NCBI GenBank assembly: GCA_028869255.1
Contig: CP110972.1
Coordinates: forward strand, 501,001-565,000
From: Pseudomonas poae
GTDB lineage: Bacteria; Pseudomonadota; Gammaproteobacteria; Pseudomonadales; Pseudomonadaceae
Reading direction: 5' to 3'
DNA: 64,000 bases
This document shows positions 23,434 to 30,642 of this stretch, piece after piece. The notes below the pieces were generated by a model. The model did not search any database, was not told where the DNA came from, and saw nothing but the letters and a program-made list of their open reading frames with translations. Position numbers and translations under genes: made by a program. Within the stretch, counting starts at the first letter, position 1; every line of letters starts with the position of its first letter.

Positions 23434-24776
23434 TTCGCTCGTTACGCGTGCGCTTGATGCTGGCGGCCGCCACCCTGGCCGTGCTGTTTATGCTGGGTTT
23501 GTTACCGGCGATGCAGGGCGCATTCAGCCTGGCGTTGCAGGATTCCATCGAGCAACGCCTGGCGTCGGACGTCACCACCTTGATTTCGGCAGCGCGGGTC
23601 GAAAATAACCGCCTGCTGATGCCGGCGCAGTTGCCGGATGAGCGTTTCAACCTCACCGATAGCCGGCTGCTGGGCTATATCTATGACCGTGAAGGCCACC
23701 TGGTGTGGCGCTCGCGGGCGACCAAGGAAGAAAACATCAACTACAAGCCGCGCTACGACGGGCGCGGCAACGAGTTTGCGCGGATTCGCGAAGCCAACGG
23801 CCAGGAATTCTTCGTCTATGACGTGGAGGTCAAGCTGCTTGGCGGCAAGAGCGCGGCGTTCAGTATCGTCGCCCTGCAGCCGGTGCGCGAATACCAGCTG
23901 ACCCTTGAAGGCTTGCGCGAAAACCTCTACCTGGGGTTCGGCGCGGCCTTGCTGGTGCTGCTGACCTTGCTCTGGCTGGGCCTGACCTGGGGCTTGCAAG
24001 CGCTACGGCGCTTGAGCCAGGAACTCGACCAGATCGAAGGCGGCACCCGCGAAAGCCTCAGCGAAGAACACCCTCGCGAGCTGCTGCGCCTGACCGGCTC
24101 CCTTAACCGTTTGCTGCACAGCGAGCGCGAACAACGTGCGCGTTACCGCGATTCCCTCGACGACCTGGCCCACAGCCTGAAAACCCCACTGGCGGTGTTG
24201 CAGGGGGTGAGCGAAGACATGGCCCAGCGCCCCGAAGACCGTGACCAGGCGTGGGTGCTGCAATCCCAGATCGAGCGCATGAGCCAGCAGATCAGCTACC
24301 AGCTGCAGCGCGCCAGCCTGCGTAAAAGCGGCCTGGTGCGCCATCAGGTGCGGCTGGCGCCGGTGCTGCAAAGCCTGTGCGATACGCTGGACAAGGTCTA
24401 CCGCGACAAACGCGTCACGGTGTTCTTTGACTTGCCGCCGGAGTGCGATGTACCGATCGAGAAGGGCGCGTTGCTGGAGTTGCTCGGCAACCTGCTGGAA
24501 AACGCCTATCGGTTGTGCCTGAGCGAAGTGCGCATCAGCCTGGTAGAAAGCCTGGAAGGCACTGAGCTGTGCATCGAAGATGATGGGCCGGGCGTACCGC
24601 CGGACCAGCGTGCACGCATCCTGCAAAGGGGCGAGCGGCTGGACCGTCAGCACCCGGGGCAGGGCATTGGCCTGGCGGTGGTTAAAGACATCATTGAAAG
24701 CTATGGCGCACGGCTGACCCTTGGGGATTCACCGTTGGGTGGGGCGGCGTTCAAGATTCACTTTCCGGCAGTCTGA
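23430..24776 (+). CDS. phoQ: Sensor histidine kinase PhoQ
   Basis: 448 residues starting at TTG 23430, overlapping the restored phoP stop. Helix 1 is about 8-28; the periplasmic sensor (about 30-165) includes LLGYIYDREGHLVWRS and NYKPRYDGRGNEF, as in PhoQ; helix 2 is about 168-190. The HisKA motif is DLAHSLKTPLAVLQG and the ATPase has NLLENAYRLCLSE, DDGPGVPPDQ and HPGQGIGLAVVKDI. The domain order and the operon with phoP and an exported small protein support PhoQ. It senses low divalent cations or cationic peptides. A REP doublet follows. Confidence 0.95.
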   Translation: MIRSLRVRLMLAAATLAVLFMLGLLPAMQGAFSLALQDSIEQRLASDVTTLISAARVENNRLLMPAQLPDERFNLTDSRLLGYIYDREGHLVWRSRATKEENINYKPRYDGRGNEFARIREANGQEFFVYDVEVKLLGGKSAAFSIVALQPVREYQLTLEGLRENLYLGFGAALLVLLTLLWLGLTWGLQALRRLSQELDQIEGGTRESLSEEHPRELLRLTGSLNRLLHSEREQRARYRDSLDDLAHSLKTPLAVLQGVSEDMAQRPEDRDQAWVLQSQIERMSQQISYQLQRASLRKSGLVRHQVRLAPVLQSLCDTLDKVYRDKRVTVFFDLPPECDVPIEKGALLELLGNLLENAYRLCLSEVRISLVESLEGTELCIEDDGPGVPPDQRARILQRGERLDRQHPGQGIGLAVVKDIIESYGARLTLGDSPLGGAAFKIHFPAV

Positions 24777-24798
24777 TCTTTATTGGCTGTAAGGGCCT

Positions 24799-24886
24799 CT
24801 TCGCGAGCAAGCCCGCTCCCACATTTTGACCGAGTTCTAACAGTGGAATGCAGTCGAATGTGGGAGCGGGCTTGCTCGCGAAAGCG
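24799..24886. repeat. REP doublet (REPIN)
   Basis: CTTCGCGAGCAAGCCCGCTC and its inverted partner GTGGGAGCGGGCTTGCTCGC face each other between phoQ and the AraC-family gene. Confidence 0.88.
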
Positions 24887-24906
24887 TCAGCTCAATCAAT
24901 AAAAAT

Positions 24907-25905
24907 CTAACTCTCTTGCGCGCGGTAGGCCCCCGGCGTCAGCCCCGTCCACTTCTTGAACGCCCGATGAAACGCCGACGGTTCGGAAAACCCCAACTGT
25001 TCGGCGATCTCCTGCAAGGACAAATCCGCCCGCCCCAGGTGATAGATGGCGATGTCCCGCCGCAACTCATCCTTGAGCGCCTGAAAGCTGGTGCCTTCTT
25101 CACGCAAATGTCGGCGCAGGGTTTGCGGGCTGATGTGCAGGTGCTGCGCGACGGCCTCCAGGTCCGGCCAGGGCGTGCGGTCGCGGCTGAGCAGGCGGCG
25201 TAACTGGCTGCTCAGGCTGTCGCCTTCATCCGGACGGGACAACAGGTCGGCGGGGGAGCGTTCGAGAAAATGCTTGAGGGTGCGTTCATCCTGCAGCAGC
25301 GGCAGGCTCAGGTAGCGGCTGGGAAACACCAGGCTGCTGTGCGTTGCGCCGAATACCTGGGTGCAGGGGAACAACAGGTCATATTCACCGGCGTGGGCCG
25401 GCGCCGGGTAGCTGAACGTCGCCTGGTGCAGCCGAATGCGCTGGCCGATCAACCAGCTGCCCAACCGATGCCAGATCACCAGCAGGCATTCACTGAGGAA
25501 GTGATCCGGGTCCCACAACTGCGAATCATCCAGACTCAAGCGGGCCATGTCGCCTTCGCGGGTCAGCTGCCAGCGCGGACCTTGCGGGAATAGGCTATAA
25601 AATAATAAGCCGCGTTCCAGAGCCTTCTCCAGCGTGCGGCAGTGGATCAGCGCATGGCACATCATGGCAAAGGTCCCGCGTTTGCTGGGGCCGTCGGCAA
25701 ACCCCAGGTACTCGTCGTCCAGGGCCAGCCACAGCATCTGCAACAGCCGGGTAAATTGCTCCGGCGCGATGCGGGCGCGGGGCTCGCTCAGCAGCTGCGG
25801 CGTGATGCCCAGCTGTTGCAGCAGGTCGCAATAGTCGTAACCCGCCCGCCGCGCCCCGCCAAGGGCTGCCCGGGCGTAGTGACTGGCGATGGTACGTTCA
25901 CGCAT
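24907..25905 (-). CDS. AraC-family transcriptional regulator
   Basis: 332 residues. The N-terminal region (about 20-200) fits the Arabinose_bd-type domain of OruR/ArgR-like regulators (ALDDEYLGFADGPSKRGTFAMMCHALIHCRTLEKAL). The C-terminal domain (about 230-330) has two helix-turn-helix motifs: LEAVAQHLHISPQTLRRHLRE and LSLQEIAEQLGFSEPSAFHRAFKKWTGLTPGAYR. The ATG at 25905 follows GAGG by seven bases; the longer frame crosses the palindromic sites and is not used. It is divergent from dctA, and the 338 bases between them contain three near-identical palindromes that could be its operators. Ligand unknown. Confidence 0.88.
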   Translation of the reverse strand: MRERTIASHYARAALGGARRAGYDYCDLLQQLGITPQLLSEPRARIAPEQFTRLLQMLWLALDDEYLGFADGPSKRGTFAMMCHALIHCRTLEKALERGLLFYSLFPQGPRWQLTREGDMARLSLDDSQLWDPDHFLSECLLVIWHRLGSWLIGQRIRLHQATFSYPAPAHAGEYDLLFPCTQVFGATHSSLVFPSRYLSLPLLQDERTLKHFLERSPADLLSRPDEGDSLSSQLRRLLSRDRTPWPDLEAVAQHLHISPQTLRRHLREEGTSFQALKDELRRDIAIYHLGRADLSLQEIAEQLGFSEPSAFHRAFKKWTGLTPGAYRAQES

Positions 25906-25961
25906 GCGAAGGCCTCGTCCATGGAGTGGCGGATGGTAGTCACACCCACCTGAACCGACAA

Positions 25962-26016
25962 GGCGGATATCCGCCAAATTGTAGGACGAGACGGGATGAG
26001 TGGGCGGAAATCCGCC
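25962..26016. promoter_or_regulatory. Two 14-bp palindromic sites, 41 bp apart
   Basis: GGCGGATATCCGCC (25962-25975, perfect) and GGCGGAAATCCGCC (26003-26016, one central mismatch). They lie 79 and 120 bases upstream of the dctA sigma-54 element, where enhancer-binding proteins such as DctD normally bind, and also upstream of the AraC-family gene. Confidence 0.65.
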
Positions 26017-26094
26017 ACCTGTTTGATCGCCTCAAACGGCGCCTGAAATGCTCAAGCCCTGATGTCTAAGGGCCTGCGGGGTTTTTCAGCAAAG

Positions 26095-26110
26095 TGGCAC
26101 GGCGTTTGCG
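26095..26110 (+). promoter_or_regulatory. Sigma-54 promoter of dctA
   Basis: TGGCACGGCGTTTGCG matches the RpoN consensus at every fixed position of TGGCACG-N4-TTGC. Sigma-54 with DctB/DctD control of dctA is established in other pseudomonads and rhizobia. Confidence 0.9.
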
Positions 26111-26203
26111 ATATAGATCACAGCGCAGGCTTGGTGCACAGGTCTCGCAAACAACAAATCCCTCCAGTGCAGGAGGGTTCGCAATTCAAGTGTCGTGGGC
26201 AAT

Positions 26204-26217
26204 GGCGGATATTTGCC
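26204..26217. promoter_or_regulatory. Third palindromic site, in the dctA leader
   Basis: GGCGGATATTTGCC resembles the two upstream sites and sits between the sigma-54 start site and the ATG, where a bound protein could block transcription or a transcript could be controlled. Confidence 0.45.
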
Positions 26218-26243
26218 ACACGGGACGATTGAGGAACTTTGCA

Positions 26244-27578
26244 ATGACGACTCGTCAGCCAATCTACAAATCCCTGTATTTCCAGGTGATCGTTGCAATC
26301 GTTATCGGTATTTTGCTCGGTCACTTCTACCCAGAGACCGGTGTGGCCCTCAAGCCACTGGGTGACGGCTTTATCAAGCTGATCAAAATGGTCATTGCCC
26401 CGATCATCTTCTGCACCGTTGTCAGCGGCATCGCTGGCATGCAAAGCATGAAATCGGTCGGCAAAACCGGCGGCTACGCGCTGCTGTACTTCGAAATCGT
26501 CTCCACCGTTGCCCTGCTGATCGGCCTGATCGTGGTGAACGTTGTGCAACCGGGCGCCGGCATGCACATCGACGTGGCCACCCTGGACGCCTCGAAAGTC
26601 GCGGCCTACGTGACTGCCGGTAAAGACCAGAGCATCGTTGGCTTTATCCTCAACGTGATCCCGAACACCATCGTCGGTGCGTTCGCCAACGGTGACATCC
26701 TGCAAGTGCTGATGTTCTCGGTGATCTTCGGTTTCGCCCTGCATCGCCTGGGTGCCTACGGCAAGCCGGTGCTGGACTTCATCGATCGCTTCGCGCATGT
26801 GATGTTCAACATCATCAACATGATCATGAAGCTCGCGCCAATCGGTGCCCTGGGCGCCATGGCGTTCACCATCGGTGCCTACGGTGTGGGTTCGCTGGTG
26901 CAGTTGGGCCAGTTGATGATCTGCTTCTACATCACCTGCATCCTGTTCGTGCTGGTGGTGCTGGGTGGTATCTGCCGCGCCCACGGTTTCAGCGTGATCA
27001 AACTGATTCGCTATATCCGTGAAGAGCTGCTGATCGTTCTGGGTACGTCCTCCTCCGAATCCGCACTGCCACGCATGCTGATCAAGATGGAGCGTCTGGG
27101 TGCGAAGAAATCCGTAGTAGGCCTGGTGATCCCGACCGGCTACTCGTTCAACCTCGACGGTACTTCGATCTACCTGACCATGGCTGCCGTGTTCATCGCT
27201 CAGGCGACTGACACCCACATGGACATCACCCACCAGATCACCCTGCTGCTGGTGCTGCTGCTGTCCTCCAAAGGCGCTGCAGGCGTGACCGGTTCGGGCT
27301 TCATCGTGCTGGCTGCAACCCTGTCGGCCGTAGGCCACCTGCCGGTTGCCGGCCTGGCGCTGATCCTGGGTATCGACCGCTTCATGTCCGAAGCCCGTGC
27401 GCTGACCAACCTGGTAGGTAACGCCGTTGCCACCATCGTTGTGGCCAAGTGGGTCAAGGAGCTGGACACCGACAAGCTGCAAAGCGAGCTGGCGTCCGGC
27501 GGTACTGGCATCTCCGACACCCGTCAGGAAGATGACCTGGGTGTGGCCGAAGGTCCTGCCCCTGCTTCCGTAAAGTAA
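26244..27578 (+). CDS. dctA: C4-dicarboxylate transporter DctA
   Basis: 444 residues of the SDF (DAACS) sodium/proton:dicarboxylate symporter family. Eight helices and two re-entrant loops are implied; the signatures are the Ser-rich [12 protein letters not shown] (HP1), [16 protein letters not shown] (TM7) and [20 protein letters not shown] (HP2). It takes up succinate, fumarate and malate across the inner membrane. The ATG at 26244 has GAGG nine bases upstream; longer frames run into the sigma-54 promoter. The C-terminal 25 residues are acidic and variable. A terminator follows. Confidence 0.96.
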   Translation: MTTRQPIYKSLYFQVIVAIVIGILLGHFYPETGVALKPLGDGFIKLIKMVIAPIIFCTVVSGIAGMQSMKSVGKTGGYALLYFEIVSTVALLIGLIVVNVVQPGAGMHIDVATLDASKVAAYVTAGKDQSIVGFILNVIPNTIVGAFANGDILQVLMFSVIFGFALHRLGAYGKPVLDFIDRFAHVMFNIINMIMKLAPIGALGAMAFTIGAYGVGSLVQLGQLMICFYITCILFVLVVLGGICRAHGFSVIKLIRYIREELLIVLGTSSSESALPRMLIKMERLGAKKSVVGLVIPTGYSFNLDGTSIYLTMAAVFIAQATDTHMDITHQITLLLVLLLSSKGAAGVTGSGFIVLAATLSAVGHLPVAGLALILGIDRFMSEARALTNLVGNAVATIVVAKWVKELDTDKLQSELASGGTGISDTRQEDDLGVAEGPAPASVK

Positions 27579-27613
27579 GTGCTGATGGCGTGAACTGACG
27601 CCAAAGCCCTGCC

Positions 27614-27642
27614 CAAACGCCCCGACTTGTTCGGGGCGTTTG
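27614..27642 (+). terminator. Terminator of dctA
   Basis: AAACGCCCCGA and TCGGGGCGTTT make an 11-bp stem with loop CTTGT, followed by GCGTTTC. Confidence 0.8.
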
Positions 27643-27720
27643 CGTTTCAGGCAGGCCATTTTGGAACTTTTTGTTTTACAGTCAGTTAATACTTCATCAA
27701 TAACGCTGGCGGGAGGCTTG

Positions 27721-28707
27721 ATGGACAGTGTGGATCTGAATGTCCTGCGCAGCGTGCTCGACTGGCGCCGCGCCGGGCACCGAGTCGTGTTGTACAGCGT
27801 GGTCCAGACCTGGGGCAGCGCACCGCGTCCGCCGGGCGCCATGTTGGCGCTGCGTGACGATGGGGTGGTGATCGGCTCGGTGTCCGGCGGTTGCATCGAG
27901 GACGATCTGATCGCTCGCCTGCAGGACGGGCGCCTGGCCGAAGACGGGCCTGCGGTGCAGTTGGTGACCTATGGCGTTACTCGCGATGAGGCGGCGCGTT
28001 TCGGCCTGCCGTGCGGCGGAACCCTGCGCCTGACCGAAGAGCGTGTGGAGAACTGGGATTGGGTCTCGCATCTGTTGCAGCGTTGTGAGGCGCATGAAAT
28101 CGTCGCCCGCGAGCTGGACCTGGCCACGGGTGAGGTGACGCTGAGCGGCGCGAGCAAAACCGATGTCGTGACCTTCGATGGCGAACGCTTGCGGGCTATC
28201 TACGGCCCGCGCTGGCGCTTGCTGTTGATCGGTGCCGGGCAACTGTCGCGGTATGTGGCGGAAATGGCGCGGTTGCTGGATTTCGAAGTGCTGATCTGCG
28301 ACCCGCGTGAAGAGTTTGTCTATGGCTGGGAAGCGCAGCACGGCCGCTTTGTGCCGGGCATGCCGGATGAAGCGGTGCTGAATATCCAGACCGACGAGCG
28401 CACCGCGATCGTGTGTCTGACCCATGACCCGCGCCTGGACGACATGGCCTTGCTGACGGCGCTGAACTCCAGTGCGTTCTATATCGGCGCGCTGGGGTCG
28501 CGGGTCAATAGCCAGAAACGCCGGGAAAACCTTGCCGCGCTGGGCTTGTCCGGCGAGGCCATTGCGCGTTTGCATGGGCCGATTGGCTTGCATATCGGCA
28601 GCCATACGCCGTCGGAGATTGCGTTGTCGCTGATGGCGGAAATCGTCGCGATCAAGAATGGCGTGGCGCCGCTGCAGAAAAAACCGCTGCCGGTGGTTGC
28701 GCAGTGA
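27721..28707 (+). CDS. xdhC: XdhC/CoxI-family molybdoenzyme maturation protein
   Basis: 328 residues. The N-terminal XdhC_CoxI domain carries WGSAPRPPGAMLALRDDG and GSVSGGCIEDDL with its conserved Cys. The C-terminal Rossmann-like domain has LLLIGAGQLSRYVAEMA and FYIGALGSRVNSQKRRENL, ending with IGLHIGSHTPSEIALSLMAEIVAIKNG. XdhC binds molybdenum cofactor, promotes its sulfuration and delivers it to xanthine dehydrogenase-type enzymes. ATG at 27721 follows GGGAGG. It overlaps the MobA-like gene by four bases. No molybdoenzyme subunit gene is near, so the client is encoded elsewhere. Confidence 0.9.
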   Translation: MDSVDLNVLRSVLDWRRAGHRVVLYSVVQTWGSAPRPPGAMLALRDDGVVIGSVSGGCIEDDLIARLQDGRLAEDGPAVQLVTYGVTRDEAARFGLPCGGTLRLTEERVENWDWVSHLLQRCEAHEIVARELDLATGEVTLSGASKTDVVTFDGERLRAIYGPRWRLLLIGAGQLSRYVAEMARLLDFEVLICDPREEFVYGWEAQHGRFVPGMPDEAVLNIQTDERTAIVCLTHDPRLDDMALLTALNSSAFYIGALGSRVNSQKRRENLAALGLSGEAIARLHGPIGLHIGSHTPSEIALSLMAEIVAIKNGVAPLQKKPLPVVAQ

Positions 28708-29294
28708 GTATCACGGCGATTGTGCTGGCGGCGGGGCAGGGCAGCCGGTTTCGCGCAGCGGCCGGTGCGGATCAGGACAAGCTGCTGGCCGATTGCGTCG
28801 GCCGGGATGGCGTGACACGGACGGTGATCGAGCAGGTGCTGGTGAATTTGCCGGCGACGGTGGTGAATCGTTGGGTAGTGACCTCGCCCGACCGGCTTGA
28901 AGTGATTCGCATGGCCTCGGCTCATGGTTGTCAGGTTTTGCTGCTGCGCTCAGGGGGCATGGGAGACAGCCTTGCGGCGGCGGTCGCTGCCAGTGGTGAG
29001 GCGGATGGGTGGCTGGTGGTGCTGGGGGATATGCCGTTTATACAGTCGTCGAGCATAGAGCGGGTGGTGGGGGCGCTGGGAGCGGGTGGCATCAGTGTGC
29101 CAGTGCAGGAAGGTGAATACGGGCACCCTGTGGCTTTTGGTCGTGAGTTTGGGCCTGGCTTGATGGCGTTGAGGGGAGATCGTGGCGCCAAGCCGCTATT
29201 CGCCAGTGCGACCGTGCATGAGGTGCAGGTGATCGATCCTGGGGTGCTGTGGGATGTCGATCTGCCACAGATGCTGGACTTTAAACCTAGTTAA
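28704..29294 (+). CDS. MobA/MocA-like nucleotidyltransferase
   Basis: 196 residues, GT-A-fold nucleotidyltransferase. SITAIVLAAGQGSRF is the nucleotide-binding loop, DKLLAD holds the conserved Lys, and WLVVLGDMPFIQ is the metal-binding DMP motif. MocA attaches CMP to molybdopterin, giving the cytosine dinucleotide form used by xanthine dehydrogenase-family enzymes; MobA uses GMP. Coupling to xdhC (GTG start overlapping its stop) favours the MocA role. A single REP follows. Confidence 0.85.
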   Translation: MSITAIVLAAGQGSRFRAAAGADQDKLLADCVGRDGVTRTVIEQVLVNLPATVVNRWVVTSPDRLEVIRMASAHGCQVLLLRSGGMGDSLAAAVAASGEADGWLVVLGDMPFIQSSSIERVVGALGAGGISVPVQEGEYGHPVAFGREFGPGLMALRGDRGAKPLFASATVHEVQVIDPGVLWDVDLPQMLDFKPS

Positions 29295-29296
29295 CG

Positions 29297-29330
29297 CTGG
29301 GAGCGGGCTTGCCCGCGAATGCGTCGGGCC
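29297..29330. repeat. Single REP element
   Basis: One copy, CTGGGAGCGGGCTTGCCCGC continuing GAATGCGTCGG, with no inverted partner nearby; a solitary REP as opposed to the doublets elsewhere. Confidence 0.7.
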
Positions 29331-29368
29331 AATCAATAAGCGAAAACCGATCAAGCGTTTACGTACTT

Positions 29369-30427
29369 TTATATCAGCTTGGTTTTTACCATGGCTTCAC
29401 TGGGTTCATACCATGTCAACGTTTCTATTGGTGGCGGTTCTGCATCCTGAGGGCCGATTGCTCGGCATAAATCATCAAGAAAGGGATACCTTGGGTTATT
29501 AGCCCGTAGCATCCACATCGCCTGGATCGACCCCGCATACATCCACTCCCACGGCGAGCTGATCGGTCTATTATGCAGGTCGTTATAGATGTTTCCGGCA
29601 CGAACCAACAGGTTTCCAAGTGCTTTACGGCCTTGAGGCACAAAATTTAAGATGTTGCAGATTTCTTTCTCTGCGACATGTTTCGTTATAGTCGTGCAGT
29701 CATGTATTAAAATAGTTGCTTCTACCGCCTCGCTCAATCTGGCCATATCAATCGTCAAGGATTGGCGCTCTATTAAACAGCCATAAAAAACCACCGCGAG
29801 ACCGAACTGGCCGTCAATATTCCTCAGTTGGATATAGCGCTCATAGCTCGATCCCAACTCATTGCACCACGCCAGATAATAGGGGGTCGGGCGTTCTGCT
29901 TGCTTTCCGAGAATGATATAGAGCGCCCAATAAAACTCGTCCTTGAACTTGGTAGTCTGCTTGGCATTCAATGGTTTCAGCACATAGTCTAGGGCGAAAT
30001 CGACAGGCACACCTAGCACCTCAACGTCTCGGGCTACTACGTTCTGCAGCGTTATATCCGAACCCCTTGATTCGCATAGGGCGACGGCGAAATTGACGAT
30101 GGCCGCATATTCAAAAGCTAGCCTATCGCAGCATTGTGGGAATAAAGCCATGGTCCACTTGATGCTCTGGTCCAGTAGTGCGGCGCTCAATTTCGAGTCC
30201 ATGCAGGTCTCTGGATCAATGTGGATTGCCTTGAAAAATAAAAGTGTTTCTACGCTCCATTCAGCCGACGTTTCAACCACTTTATAAAAAGAACAGCTGC
30301 CCGAACTATCGTGAACGCGTGCAAGAGGTTTTTTGGATTTGGAATGCCACACGCTATAACGCGCAATGGGCAGGTCATCATAATCCAATTCGATTGATGT
30401 CCTGCATGCCGACTGTTGAGCTGCCAT
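29369..30427 (-). CDS. Unrecognised 352-residue protein, lower GC
   Basis: I cannot assign a family. The protein starts MAAQQSACRTSIELDYDDLP after AAGGAGACA, a good ribosome site. It is mostly helical in appearance, with several Trp and Cys residues, no signal peptide and no membrane span (EFYWALYIILGK is short). A HDCTTITKHVAEKE stretch near residue 240 loosely recalls the second metal motif of class I terpene synthases, but I see no DDxxD, so I do not use it. Base composition and codon use (AAA, TTT, ATA frequent) differ from both neighbours, suggesting horizontal acquisition. An 18-bp palindrome lies 43 bases upstream. The gene is alone between a solitary REP and the rne terminator. Confidence 0.75.
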   Translation of the reverse strand: MAAQQSACRTSIELDYDDLPIARYSVWHSKSKKPLARVHDSSGSCSFYKVVETSAEWSVETLLFFKAIHIDPETCMDSKLSAALLDQSIKWTMALFPQCCDRLAFEYAAIVNFAVALCESRGSDITLQNVVARDVEVLGVPVDFALDYVLKPLNAKQTTKFKDEFYWALYIILGKQAERPTPYYLAWCNELGSSYERYIQLRNIDGQFGLAVVFYGCLIERQSLTIDMARLSEAVEATILIHDCTTITKHVAEKEICNILNFVPQGRKALGNLLVRAGNIYNDLHNRPISSPWEWMYAGSIQAMWMLRANNPRYPFLDDLCRAIGPQDAEPPPIETLTWYEPSEAMVKTKLI

Positions 30428-30469
30428 CAGTGTCTCCTTATCTTCAATAGAGATAACACCATGACTGTT

Positions 30470-30487
30470 CAGAACTAAAATGTTCTG
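30470..30487. promoter_or_regulatory. 18-bp palindrome upstream of the unrecognised gene
   Basis: CAGAAC, TAAAAT, GTTCTG: perfect 6-bp arms around an AT-rich centre, in the promoter region of the gene ending at 29369. This is a typical layout for a small HTH-protein operator. Confidence 0.5.
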
Positions 30488-30592
30488 GGATGTCCCATGC
30501 GGTCACGGACAATCACGATTGTACGATTTAGTGTTGCGAGCGGTAACTGTTAGAAATAACAGGTAGCGGTGCCACGCTGGGACAGCGGCATA

Positions 30593-30628
30593 AAAAAGCC
30601 CCGCCTGATTGCTCAGGCGGGGCTTTTT
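30593..30628. terminator. Terminator of rne
   Basis: AAAAAGCCCCGCCTGA and TCAGGCGGGGCTTTTT form a 16-bp perfect stem with a TTGC loop and A/T tracts. It follows the rne stop on the minus strand and insulates the divergent neighbour. Confidence 0.92.
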
Positions 30629-30642
30629 AGTCGCTGATGGAA

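Noticed and set aside
26118..27896. 592-residue minus-strand frame opposite dctA
   Set aside because: His/Gln-rich composition typical of antisense to membrane protein genes; no ribosome site.
29650..29760. Terpene-synthase-like second metal motif in the unrecognised gene
   Set aside because: Only a loose match and no DDxxD motif; not enough to assign the family.
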